The notes under the pieces are model-generated. The model ran no database searches. It was given only the letters and a program-made list of their open reading frames with translations, and had not been told where the DNA came from. A stretch of 64,000 bases of DNA from Argyresthia goedartella (taxonomy: Eukaryota > Arthropoda > Insecta > Lepidoptera > Argyresthiidae): NCBI GenBank assembly GCA_949825045.1, contig OX463815.1, positions 34,835,356 through 34,899,355 on the forward strand, given 5' to 3'. Made by a program: the position numbers and the translations under genes. Positions 53,656 through 64,000 of this stretch are shown one piece after another; position 1 is the stretch's first letter; every line of letters begins with the position of its first letter.

Positions 53656-53751
53656 TTAAAAAAAAACAAAATTCAAAAAGAGTTTATTTCCATAGGAAAC
53701 ACATAGGTTACATTTGAAGAATGTCAAATCTTAAACTTTTGAAGTTAACTT

Positions 53752-53860
53752 GGCACCCGCGAGGAACGCGATTTGCCCTCCCTCTTTCGCTCGCTCTGGC
53801 CCTCGACGCATCCGTAGGACAGTGACGGACGCTACGGCGTCATCAGAGCTAGGTGCCAAG
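53752..53860. repeat. Short inverted repeat
   Basis: CTTGGCACC on the left mirrors GGTGCCAAG on the right; a GC-rich interior. Possibly a tiny MITE. Confidence 0.4.
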
Positions 53861-53881
53861 AAAATAAGGCGATAAAATATT

Positions 53882-54115
53882 TGACGACCCGAATGGCCGA
53901 GTCGGCAGTGACCCTGCCTACGAAGCCAAGGGTCCCGGGTTCGAGTCCCGGTGGGGGAAATATTTGTATGATGAGAACGGATGTTTGTACCCTAGTCATT
54001 GATCTATCTAAGTATAATGTGTATCGTTGTCTAGCAGGTGCCCAAGATACAGGGAATCCTAGTTTGGGGCTAGGTCAATGTTGTTAATAGTGTCCAAGGT
54101 ATTTATTATTATTTT
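53882..54115 (+). mobile_element. SINE family A, copy 3
   Basis: GACGACCCGAATGGCCGAG head, B box GGTTCGAGTCCCGG, CAAGATACAGGGAATCC, and TTATTATT tail. It is 20 bp shorter than the copy at 8453 in the CTATCTAAG block. Confidence 0.92.
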
Positions 54116-54144
54116 TATATTATTATTATTATTATATTATATGT

Positions 54145-54232
54145 TTAGAATTGGATTGGATGCGATTGGAGAGGCCTATGTTCAGCAGTGGACATTAACA
54201 GGCTGAAATGATGATGATGATGATGATGTTTA
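54145..54232 (+). mobile_element. RTE-type LINE 3' end with (ATG)n
   Basis: GGAGAGGCCTATGTTCAGCA, GTGGACATTAACAGGCTGAA, then ATGATGATG repeats. This end is very common in moth and butterfly genomes. Confidence 0.85.
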
Positions 54233-54687
54233 GAATATGAAATGTCAGTGGTTGTATCGGTCGGATAAGCACGGGTGGCACATACCAATTTTATAATTTT
54301 AAACATTTGTTTCATCGCTGGGAGCTATAGGCTAATGGAAGTAACACGTTTGCGGGTATAGTGATTTAACGAATAACTTTAACAGATTGTATCATTTGTC
54401 AAAAAAGAAAGTAAGAAAACGAAATTAGTGTTCTTATTTCGGCTTGGCTTTCGCTTGCTGATTGCGTTTCGTTACTTTTGTCCCAGATGAGGTGGTAGAG
54501 ACACGGTTTCTTTTAAATCTGTATTTTTATTCGAGAATATCTTGTCATAGACCGTTTGGTTGGCCACTAGCCAGACGCCCCTCCACCAACCGGCACTGAG
54601 CCAGCGTTGTGGAATATGTCTCAATCCTACTAGTATCCGGCTTGTTCCTCTCGGTGGGGATATTATGGGGCTACATTCATTATTATT
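54233..54687. other. No recognisable feature
   Basis: No gene or named repeat. Confidence 0.5.
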
Positions 54688-54688
54688 T

Positions 54689-55170
54689 TTATCTACACAC
54701 GTATCATAAACCCTCTTTACTGCGTACAAAAACCGCACGTTACGATCAGCATAATGTTAAACTACTTGGTAAAAACTCATTTCTTATCTGAAAAATTACA
54801 CATTATGACCATAATGTGTAACATTCAAATTTCGAACGCCGACGCTCGACTGCGTGCCGCCCCTAGTTTGTCTGTGGAGTTGGTACTGACATTCAAATTT
54901 CGAACGCCGACGCCCGCCTGCATGAAGTTGGTACTACAGAACAAGCTAAACAACTGCAGAGCCACAATGCCTGTCATACATGCGGTTCCTGAACTCATCA
55001 AAGAGAGCTTATGATATGTGTGTAGATAAACTAGTGTATGTAACTGTATATAATAGGCATTAAAACTCTCGAGTGATATTATTATGAAACTCGCCTTCGG
55101 CTCGTTTCATAAACCCACTCTCGAGTATTAATGCCCTCCATTATGTAGCAGTCACATAAACTACTAATTT
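54689..55170 (+). mobile_element. MITE family M1, copy 2 with shared flank and extra hairpin
   Basis: Core 54689-55029 (341 bp) with 21-bp inverted repeats as in copy 1. It has an internal tandem duplication of about 65 bp (CATTCAAATTTCGAACGCCG twice, near 54830 and 54893). The flank to 55170 (TAGCAGTCACATAAACTAC) is shared with copy 1 in inverse orientation. The flank carries a 42-bp insertion. Confidence 0.87.
55075..55116 (+). repeat. 42-bp hairpin insertion between 10-bp direct repeats
   Basis: TTATGAAACTCGCC, loop TTC, GGCTCGTTTCATAA: 12 of 14 arm bases pair. ACTCTCGAGT is directly repeated at 55065-55074 and 55117-55126. Copy 1 has a single ACTCTCGAGT (minus strand 18104-18113) and no insertion. 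Confidence 0.88.
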
Positions 55171-56097
55171 ATCTTGTTACACGTTGTTCTATCTATTCTT
55201 TGTAATTGTATGATAAATCGGTTTCTATGGAATGTACGACGGAATACAACAACACCAAGTATAGTATAGACAAACAAACATATCTTAGCCTATTACCATA
55301 CAATTTGCTTAGTTGCGTCCTTGTTGAGCCTGTTATTAAACACCCCATTTTGGCCAACACAGGGGGTTATCCCATCGCCACTGGAACTAGTAAGCATATA
55401 ATATTGTAGTATCAAGCATACACATGTTAGCAAGACTACTTCAAACTCAAAACTTCATCCTGAAACTCAAGTCCACATCAAACAGAAGCCGAAATTCCAA
55501 TTAAAAACCCATTAATATATTTAACCACGCCATTAAATACACAAAACAACGATTTAGCGTACGCCTGTAGAAATTGCACCTTACCACGTCTAGTCTACCT
55601 ATATAATAGAAAAGGACAGATGTTGCACAAATACTGTATGCAAGAAAGTGACGGAAGATGTGAATACAATAGTTTGTTGTGCCATAATGACTTGAAACTG
55701 CAGAAACTTCACAAAATGTTCAACTCAGTTTTGATGGAGGCGCTAGTTACTATGAAAATTGAAATCTTTGATACGCTTGATCTGTAAATGCAATAGATTT
55801 TGCACATGGCTGTGATTGGTTCCTGTTTTCGCCGGATGTATTGCTAAGTTTGCTGCTTCGTAATTACACATTCGATGGAGGTAAGCGTGTGTTAGCTTTG
55901 CACTTGACTAGTGGATTTGGTATTTGTTGTGAATACTGATGTGTGTGACGGTCTGAGCTTAGACAGGGATGTGTTGTTGCTTGATATTTGAATAGGTCTT
56001 AAGGGCCCGAGTCTCTTATAAACACAAATAGCAATATGTACCCATCGAATATGCCCAAGGGCGAATTATGCCATATTTGGTTTTCGCTGCAATTTAG
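55171..56097. other. No gene recognised
   Basis: AT-rich; a piece near 55360 (GGGGTTATCCCATCGCCACT) resembles SINE family C but is only 20 bp or so. Confidence 0.45.
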
Positions 56098-57085
56098 TTA
56101 AATTAGGCACTTAATCAACTGCCTGGGCTGTTAAATAAGTTCCAGCGTTTAATCTAATGGCTAATGGTCCGTCAGGCAAGTGATTAAATGGATTATTTAA
56201 CTAGCTGGCTAAACGTGCCTAGGCAATTGATTAAAACAAGACGGATTTCAAATTTTACCATGGATTCGCTCGGCATAAAGTTGTAGTGACCTAACACAAC
56301 CCAACTTTAGTGTACGGAAAGAAAGTAACAGCAACCTATTCATTATTTATTCCAAAAGCTGACTTTCAGTTAGTTTTTGACGATGCTTCACTTGGTGTGG
56401 GGCCGAGCTGCTGACATTGACTCAATTTTTGCTCTACAAAAAGGGCTATTAGAACAATTTATAACCTACACAGTCGTGACTTCCAGAGGGAACTATTCAA
56501 AGAAATTAGCATTATAACTGTACCATGTTTATGAAAATACCATGTACGTTAGGAATAACATAAATAGTTTCACTAAAATTGTTGACGGGCACAAGCGAAA
56601 TAATATAAGAAGCGGAAATAAAATTGACCAACCTTTATAGTACCAGCTAAAGTTAGAACTTCATTTGTGGGTCTGAGTATACAATACTTTAACAAGAGAT
56701 AAAATTTGTCAGAGAAGAAATTTAAAGGCATTGTAAAAAACATTATGTTATAAAGCATATTATGGTAAGATTATTATATTATTATCAAAGAGGTATGAAG
56801 CTCTTATTATCAAGCGCAGCACAAAAACCACAGACACGATTGCAACACAAGACCAATTTAAAAAAAAGAAACGGAAAAGAAAAGTAGGCCGTGTTGCAGT
56901 GTACGAGTTTCTTGCGCCGCTTCTTCTCCGCTGCCATAACACTTTCCGAAGCGGTAGTAGTTTCTCTTGCATTATATAGATTCAAATGACATTCAAAAAG
57001 TGATCGTAAGAATCTATTTTGAATAAAAAATAAGTTTGAAGTTTGAAGCTTAGTTAACGGCCTAGGCTGTTGATTAAGTGCCTGA
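56098..57085. repeat. Large inverted repeat pair around about 0.95 kb
   Basis: TTAGGCACTTAATCAACTGC at 56098 mirrors GGCTGTTGATTAAGTGCCTG near 57065. A third, shorter copy at 56216-56236 (GTGCCTAGGCAATTGATTAA) makes a second pair with the left end, a possible 140-bp MITE at 56098-56240. Confidence 0.55.
56875..57045 (+). mobile_element. LINE 3' UTR tail
   Basis: GAGTTTCTTGCGCCGCTTCT, then CGAAGCGGTAGTAGTTTC, and AATAAAAAATAAGTTTGAAG. The TTGCGCCGCTTCTTC block is widespread in moth LINE 3' ends. It lies inside the inverted repeat pair. Confidence 0.7.
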
Positions 57086-57089
57086 TCAA

Positions 57090-58034
57090 ACCACACACTA
57101 TTGCTATACGTGTTTTATAAGTTTCTTGGAATACAAAAACAGCAACAACATACCTATTCGCTTTATCCCATACGCGGTGGCATAAGCATAGTTCTGCCCA
57201 CGTTTATCCATTTGTTATCCAGGTAGATAAAAACTAGCTAGAAACAAACACTAGAGTTCTCGGGTCAGAATCCCGACCGCGAAAAAGATTTTTCTCGTGC
57301 CTTGGATTTTTCTCGTGTTTTGGATATTTATTACGTTTGTTACGTAATTTTGTCTGGTTCTTGCTCAAAAGCAATGTATGTGCCTGTGAACAAATGTTCA
57401 AAAGTTTGTGTTTTAATGCGAGAATATGCAAAGTTTGAACAAAGAAAGTTGGCAAAGTCGTTCCGTTTGGACAAGTCTCGCAGCTCCTTACAATACCCAC
57501 GTCACTGTAACACCAGCAGTGAGTTATTCAACAAGCCACAGATGAAACTATTACACTACATTATACAGATTTGACGGCAACATGACGGGCTAAAACGGAA
57601 GTTAGTGGCGTTTTGCAGATTGCTGGGTAAGTTTGTAGTCTTTGGACTCTCGTTAACTAGGTACATACAATACGTGCCTAACCTTCTGTTACGTACCTAA
57701 CCGCTAAAGTATAAGATGTAGCAGATAGGCGTAGTCAAATAAGTTATATAAACATTTTAATTGGCCAAGTAAAAAAAACAGAGGTACCAAACTGAGAAAA
57801 CCGTTTCGAGATAATAGTGTCCTAACTAAATTTCGTTCATCTCATCAAAAATCTTACAGTAAAAAAACATAATTACTTCATTTGGCCTCTACGGCGTAGT
57901 TTGTTCAAATCCCCTTCGCCGTTAAGCTGGCTGTTCTGTAAAAATGACAAGTATCAACAGTTATCCTGTCAGTCTATAACGCAGATGTCAGTCGGAACAT
58001 AAACAAATATTGATATTATAGTATTTTAGTTTTA
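57090..58034. other. No gene; possible tRNA-like SINE scrap
   Basis: Minus strand GGTCGGGATTCTGACCCGAG at 57257 resembles a B box, but the rest of a SINE cannot be shown. Confidence 0.4.
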
Positions 58035-58130
58035 GAATCGGAAACAACCAGCCTACCTAAATTTAAGAACAAATGTTTATGTACTTTATGGAAGCAATAA
58101 ACCTAAATTGAAATTGAAATTGAAAGTGCC
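58035..58130 (+). mobile_element. LINE-like 3' tail
   Basis: GTACTTTATGGAAGCAATAA, then ACCTAAATTGAAATTGAAAT repeats. Tail only. Confidence 0.55.
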
Positions 58131-59216
58131 TCAAGTTCCGTTCAGAAAGTGTGAGCAAGTGTCTTAAAAAAGTAAATTAAAAAAATATTCAAATTAGTTT
58201 GAACTATAAAGTAGTACGTATTTGTTAAGCATGGCCCATTGAGTTACTTTCAATGGTAACAACGTTTGGCTATTAAATTAATCCCAACTTTGATTGTGGA
58301 GCTGATTAACCTTTCTTGAAGTTAATCCTACAGACAAAGTAACTAAGTGAAACTCCTCCAAACCCGCGACACAATATCACTTGACCCAATGAAAACAAAT
58401 TAGCCACCGCGTGATAGATACGAATCCACCGCTCCGTTGACGAATGGCTTTCATTATACTATCTCCTCAACAATCTGGACTCCTGGTATCCACGAGATAC
58501 CATCAGCGCTAACCGCCTTGCTTTCGAGTAATTTCGAATAAAATATCGTATTTTTTCGAAAAAACGACGCGTACCGATGTGCGCGCGCAGACTGAGTTAT
58601 GCAGCTTTTATTTCATTTGCATAAAGAACTCAGGTAATTTGGTGAACTGCACAGCACTGCACTTCTTTTAATTTAGTGCAGCGTGCGCGGATTTTGTTTT
58701 ATTAAACGGTGTTCTGTTATTCTGTAAATGTACTCTGTAAACTAATCAAAACGTGGAAAACTTTAACCCTTTGCAGAATTTTTCATTGGTTTTGGTGTTG
58801 AAACGGGCTTCTGGTCGTTGAAAATTTGGTGGAAATATAGTGGACAGAGACTCACAAAGGGTTAATATGGAGAGTTTTAATAGGACAACCATATAACATT
58901 CGTACAGTACGATTACATTAATTTTACGACTCACAACTTCTCGGTTTTTAGTCGCTGAAAGTGATCAAGATGTCCTGGAAACTTGAAATTATGCACAGAG
59001 ATGATGATCATGAACAGATACAACAACAATTAAATATAGCTCATTAATGTACCAGCCGAGGGGCACAGGCTTTTACCCGGATACAAGTAAGATTAAGCCA
59101 TACTCCATCGCGCTGGCTCAGTGCGGGTTGATGGAGGGGTTTTACGACCAGTTCCACCTACAGCTTAACGTGTCATCCGAAACACTGAAATGAACGTCTG
59201 ACACTGTACTTGAGAT
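58131..59216. other. No recognisable feature
   Basis: No gene or repeat could be named. Confidence 0.5.
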
Positions 59217-59285
59217 AAATTAATTATCTCATTGGTGACATGGTCAGGATTCGAAGATGCATCTCCTGCGTGAGAAGCAAACAAT
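59217..59285 (-). mobile_element. SINE family C head fragment
   Basis: ATTATCTCATTGGTGACATG, GTCAGGATTCGAAGATGCAT and CTCCTGCGTGAGAAGC match the B-box side of the family. Confidence 0.6.
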
Positions 59286-59371
59286 AAGCAAGGTTTTTCA
59301 TTAGACCATGAAGAGGAAATATATTAAGGGAAAAACTGAAAACAGTTAATTGGTTAACGATTAAAAAAAAT

Positions 59372-59475
59372 ACTAAAATTCGAGATATAAACATCCAAGA
59401 CCGGGGGATGTTTTTTTCTTTCTCCCCAGCCGGGATTCGAACCCGGGGCCCCTCGCTAGGGAAGCACAGCCTAAA
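59372..59475 (-). mobile_element. SINE family B, copy 4, truncated
   Basis: ATAAACATCCAAGACCGGGG, then CCCCAGCCGGGATTCGAACC and GGGGCCCCTCGC (plus strand) match the B-box half. Confidence 0.78.
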
Positions 59476-60281
59476 CAACAACACGTTAATGTTAAAATAT
59501 TCGTACCGTAAGTCTTAGTTATAAGTGCTCAAATTGTAAAATTCAACACATTCACGCTTCCTCTTCACTTACTTAGGGAGAACAAAACAAAAACAATTCG
59601 CATTGGAGGTAGCTGAGGGAGCTGATCATGAAGAATTGATACAAAATCCTCAACTTTCCTTTAAATAACAAAAATTGGTTGTTTGTAAAGTAGGTTTACG
59701 ATCGAGATGTTTACGTGATAATCGGTCCACTCACTCGAACGCTATGCCAGCCTCCGCTCGTGAGGATTCCGCGTGACAAGTTTCACGGAATGACTGGCAG
59801 CGCTCGAGATGAGACGGGAGATCGGTCCGTCTCTCTCTCGTTATACCTGCGATCGCGCTCGTGAGGTTTTAGTGTGACACAAGTTTCTGAACATGTCACC
59901 CGACTAAAACGATTTTAAAGACGTTATCACGTCAAAAACAAATCTATTCCGAGATTCCTTAACAATATAATGCCTTAATTGACCCATCTGCGCTTCTAGG
60001 GTCTAAGAACATTCCTCGCTTCTATTAAGTTTCTACAATTCAACAACAAAACTCTAGCACTAGGAGCTAGGGGCATTAACCCCGGTATTTCCGCTCTTAC
60101 AATTCCCTTGCAGTATTGTCTTTAAAGAAGAATGGAAAAGTGCAAATTATCCTAAATGTTGAGCAAATCTCGCGCCGTTCTTCAGCCGACCGCAAATTTT
60201 TCACCGTCGACATGTTTTGCATAACGCGGTCACCGGAGCTGAAACTGTTCAAATAATCTGCTTGTACAGACTTTGAGTGAC
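59476..60281. other. No gene; weak inverted repeat
   Basis: TTTACGTGATAA near 59709 and TTATCACGTCAAAAAC near 59924 could bound a MITE of about 240 bp. Confidence 0.4.
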
Positions 60282-60680
60282 TATACCTCGCGCCACGAAT
60301 TAAGAGCGCTGGGCGACATTGGCGGGAATTACTGCGCATATGTATATGTATTGAAAAGTGACTATAATAATAATAATAATAATACCTTGGACACCATTTA
60401 CACACATTGATCTAGCCCCAAACTAGAATTCCCTGTATCTTGGGTACTAGACAACGATACACATATTTAGATAGATAAATATTAATACTTAGATAGATAA
60501 ACAACCATGACTAGGGTACAAACATCCGTTCTCATCAAAAAAATATTTGCCCCACCGGGACTCGAACCCGTGACCCTTGGTTTCGAAAGCAGCGTCACTG
60601 CCGACTCAGCCATTTGGGTCGTCACTGTGAAGTGACTGTGAATTCAAGGCCACCGCTCATAACTCGTGGCGCGAGGTATA
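60282..60680. mobile_element. MITE interrupted by a SINE
   Basis: TATACCTCGCGCCACGAATT at 60282 mirrors ACTCGTGGCGCGAGGTATA ending at 60680, 27 bp with 2 mismatches, with TA at both ends. Without the SINE it is about 125 bp. Confidence 0.85.
60364..60629 (-). mobile_element. SINE family A, copy 4, with target duplication
   Basis: AAGTGACT flanks it at 60356-60363 and 60630-60637. On the minus strand the B box reads GGGTTCGAGTCCCGG, and the A box has drifted to TGGCTGAGTCGG. The end is (ATT)n. Confidence 0.92.
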
Positions 60681-63387
60681 CCAATAAGTTCGTTTTTCGG
60701 AAGGGAAATTGAAATTAAAGTATTTTTTTTTGCAGAACTGCGGGCTACTTTTGTTTTTTCGTAATTACAGTTTTCTGCTTTGCTTATCTACTAGTGTAGG
60801 TTGTACTATTGTAGGTTGGTGGCCAGCTCTCTATACAGCTCCCTGTTCTTCGCCCACAGCATCAGTTGTTCCATGCTGGCCACTGCGGTCCATTCTGTGA
60901 TGCTGCGGATTACAGTTTTACAGGGACTAACTTGCTAACTCTTGAATGGTTGAGTTTTATTCAAGTCAATTTTTTACCACTAATTTATGGATTCTTTAGT
61001 GTATCAGATGAATCAAAGTATTTTAGTTCAGAGCATACATATTAGATGCAATTTAAGCCCAGTTAATTCATTTTCATTCAGTGTATAAGGTATACAACTC
61101 TGTACGCTCACAGGCCACATCATAGCAGTTGTCAAACAAAAGAAGTAAATCGTTGCGAATTTTGGCCGCTAGCCAACTGAGGGCGCCTCCGTCTCGGCAG
61201 AGCGCGCTTCTGTCAAAACTTTACTAAGTTTGACTACTGTCAGACTTATAGTAAAATAAAGTAGGTATTTTCAAAGAATGTAGACATATAAAAGCAATTC
61301 GACCAATTTCGAAAAGAATCTCTGCTTTTGTTACCTAGAAATTTATAATTTTGAATTTTACTGGGTGACAAGTGACAGCGTGTCAAGTCATAACGAGTTT
61401 ATAGCCGTATCTAGTTGACTTTACTACAGCCCAAGTCAGGATTGATGGCCAGAGGGGAACATCACGAGGGGGGAGGCGTCCCGCACACCCTCCGCACATC
61501 CGCAAAGCCCCTACGTCACGTTTGTCCAAGTGCTGCGACCCTGCTGTTAATCGATTTTGATCTTGTTCAAGGAGAAGCATGCAATTTTAAGTACTTTTTT
61601 ATTTGAAATTGCACCAGATGCCACTTTGTCTTTATGAAAAGGTAAAATCCAATAATCGATTCTCAAGCACGAGAACTAGCTAGAAAAGTACTGGGGAATT
61701 CAATGGAAAAAATTTGGAATTTGAAAGTTTTTATCATAGAAGTCGGAGTGACCGGTGACGAACGAAGTTTCCTTGAAATTTTCTTGCGATGATAGTATTA
61801 GAAAGGCACATTTGATTATGATTGTGATAAATACAATATGGGATATTATAAGTGCAGCATCAAACATTTTCTTTAGCATTTGCAATGTAGCATCTTTTTT
61901 GTACGTAGGCAATGAATTAATAGAAAAAAAGCGTTTAGTTCATCACCATAACGACCGCAACAGAATATTAAGGGCTGAACAAGGGCCAATGGCCAATGGA
62001 AAACAAATACCCGTCGCATCCCGTCGAAGCAGACTGACGCATGCTCCTGCGCAGAGCCCCGCGGGGCAGCCCGAGCTCCGAGACCGAGAAAATTATAGAA
62101 AATATAACTAAACTCCTGTAATACTAACATTAAAAATAAAATAAAACAACTAAAAAATTTCCCTTTTTTTACCTATTTTTGCGTTTAAGTTTCATATAGG
62201 AAACTGATTTCGTCTCCGAGTGCTTGTTCATTTAGTTGAATAATAATGCATTGCGACAAATATTTTTAAGTATTAAATATAACAGATATCCGGTAATTTT
62301 AAAAGTCCATTCTTATCTCTAATAGACCTTTTATAACATATATTTATCCTACATTTTATGGTTTTAGCCTAGAATTGAAGCTAAAGATGCATTTCTGGCC
62401 ATATTTAATCCCTTAAAGATCTAGCCCCAATTTACAAACAGTAATTAATACAACTCAGCGCTACGGATAAATATTTTAGAACCGATATTGATAACTCAGC
62501 GGTAAATTTTGTTAGTGAGCCTCTTTATTAATTTTAGATATTCAACAGGAAATAAAATAAAATTCTAGTTTTAAAATTGGTAATTAAATTAATTTTTTCA
62601 ACAACTAAATTAATTAATTATATATTTTTTTCATCGAATTTAGTTGCTATAGAATTATCACGATGCTGAGTAATCATGTACTACTACAATAGTTCCTTAC
62701 AAATTATTAATGAGGCACTTATAATTTATCGCAGACCTATTAATTCAGAGGGTAATTAATAAATTAAGAATACGAATCTGGTATTTACAAAAGCTGCGTT
62801 TGTCGTGAAGCTTTTTGGAAACTATCGAAATAGACCTACTTCACTTCAATACCACTTTGGATTTACCATGGGAGGTGTCCCAGATATTTCTAGAAATATC
62901 ATTTCTATTATAGGTTTTTAATTGTATTACCATGGCATAAGGTTGCAAAATCGCGATGCCTCTCGCATAGGCGCCGCGGGAGATGAGTTGTTAAACTTGA
63001 CTTGGACACTACATTTATGCACTCATATAAAACGGACAATTTAAATTTGCCCGTCACTCAAAGCCATACTGTCTCCAGCCAAGTTACAAACAGTACTTAT
63101 GTCATTTATGCGCCTGTTTAAGGCCCAGATACACTAGGGGACAATATTCCCCCAACATGTCGCTGCAACGTTGCACAGTAAAAAGCTGTAAATGAAAATG
63201 AAACAATATGTATTTATCAGTATGAAAAACATGGTACAGTGATAAGTCGGTGACCCCCACACTAGGCAAGCCTGTGTCGTGGGAGTCTAATTACGTGATT
63301 TACATAAATATCGGTACCTCACGCGCCATTTGCACATCGTGAGAGAAAAATAGAAAAAATATAAGTTTAAAAATACAGTTAAGGCAT
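60681..63387. other. No gene recognised
   Basis: 2.7 kb of AT-rich sequence. A 118-codon frame at 61755-62111 has one hydrophobic stretch and a Ser/Arg/Pro tail but no family resemblance, and I do not call it a gene. Confidence 0.45.
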
Positions 63388-64000
63388 ATGTGTTACGATA
63401 TCGTTACAGCACGAATACCTCGTAAGACGACTAAAGACGTCTATAACATATCGATGGACCTCCTACATCTCGGTGCTGTTCCCCTTGCACCACTACTTTC
63501 CGACGTCTACAATAAGTGCATAAAAGAAGGCGCATACCCGGAAAATTTAAAAATTACCAAAATCTCCCCAATCTTCAAAGGAAAGGGGAAAAGGGAGCTA
63601 ATTGACGGCTACAGACCTGTAGCGGTCATACCAGCTGTAGCGAAGGTGTTTGAGAACGGCCTCAGCTCGCGACTAATCAACTATTTATCGTCGACGTCCG
63701 CACTCACCGACCGTCAGTACGCCTACCGCCTACCGCGCAGGCCGCTCGACAACCGCGCTCGCGCGCGAGGTGACGCGACGTATAGTGAGTGCTCGCGAAC
63801 AGAAACTCCAGGTCGCTGGGCTGTTCTGTGACTTGTCCAAGGCGTTCGATGTTGCAGACCACGCCGTCCTCGCCGCGAAGCTGCACCACTACGGCATAGC
63901 TGGCGCCCCTCACTCGCTGTTGACCGACTTTATGTTCGGAAGATCACAGATCGTGGCAGGCGATGGAGGTAGCGTCAGATCTGATGCCATTAATACATCG
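63388..64000 (+). pseudogene. LINE RT fragment with 7-bp frameshifting duplication, runs off window
   Basis: ISMDLLHLGAVPLAPLLSDV, then KITKISPIFKGKGKRELIDG, YRPVAVIPAVAKVFENGL and TDRQYAYR are the fingers of a LINE RT. A tandem CTACCGC at 63723-63736 shifts the frame. In the next frame it continues as AGRSTTALAREVTRRIVSAR, then QVAGLFCDLSKAFDVADHAV with the first catalytic Asp, and HYGIAGAPHSLLTDFMFGR. The endonuclease is not seen upstream. Confidence 0.85.

Noticed and set aside
61755..62111. 118-codon frame with a hydrophobic segment
   Set aside because: No recognisable domain, no conserved context, AT-rich surroundings; likely chance.

Overview
The window looks like intergenic DNA from an insect, most probably a moth or butterfly (Lepidoptera). 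I infer this from the kinds of repeats: a DIRS element, a BEL/Pao element, several LINE families with insect-type 3' ends (one ending in the GAGGCCTATG...CAGCAGTGGAC block followed by (ATG)n, commonly seen in moth RTE-type LINEs), tRNA- and 5S-headed SINEs, and an AT-rich background. I found no convincing host protein gene, tRNA gene, rRNA gene or CRISPR array. Essentially everything recognisable is a transposable element, many of them nested or broken. All calls come from reading the sequence; no database search was run.

Layout. 1-4.2 kb: minus-strand DIRS element with overlapping gag, RT/RNase H and tyrosine recombinase frames; gag appears to be split by a 370-bp intron. 4.4-6.2 kb: SINE and two LINE fragments. 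6.2-9.6 kb: SINEs in otherwise blank sequence. 9.6-14 kb: two degraded copies of an OTU-protease LINE with another LINE fragment inside. 14.6-16.2 kb: minus-strand LINE. 16.2-16.5 kb: a palindrome cluster and a hairpin repeat. 18-20 kb: a MITE, then a 1.24-kb hAT element with a perfect 8-bp target duplication. 20-27 kb: hairpin elements and a LINE with an 8-bp target duplication. 28-30 kb: MITEs and SINE pieces. 31.3-32.8 kb: a DD82E (Sailor-type) Tc1/mariner transposase with one stop. 34.3-41.8 kb: a BEL/Pao element with nearly identical LTRs but a damaged pol. 42.7-47 kb: a full-length LINE with two intact ORFs. 47-64 kb: SINEs, MITEs and LINE fragments, ending in a LINE RT fragment that runs off the window.

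Most unusual signals. (1) Two hairpins (20403-20506 and 26321-26412) share about 40 of 46 loop bases but have unrelated, almost perfectly paired stems. (2) Four copies of another repeat keep their flanks while the stem changes sequence yet stays paired. (3) A 42-bp hairpin insertion at 55075-55116 lies between 10-bp direct repeats, and its empty site exists in a sister copy at 18104-18113. These suggest very small hairpin-type insertions or template-switch events, and they are what I would follow up first. There is no operon-like co-operation here; the genes serve the transposition of their own elements, and the SINEs and MITEs would depend on LINE or transposase proteins supplied in trans.
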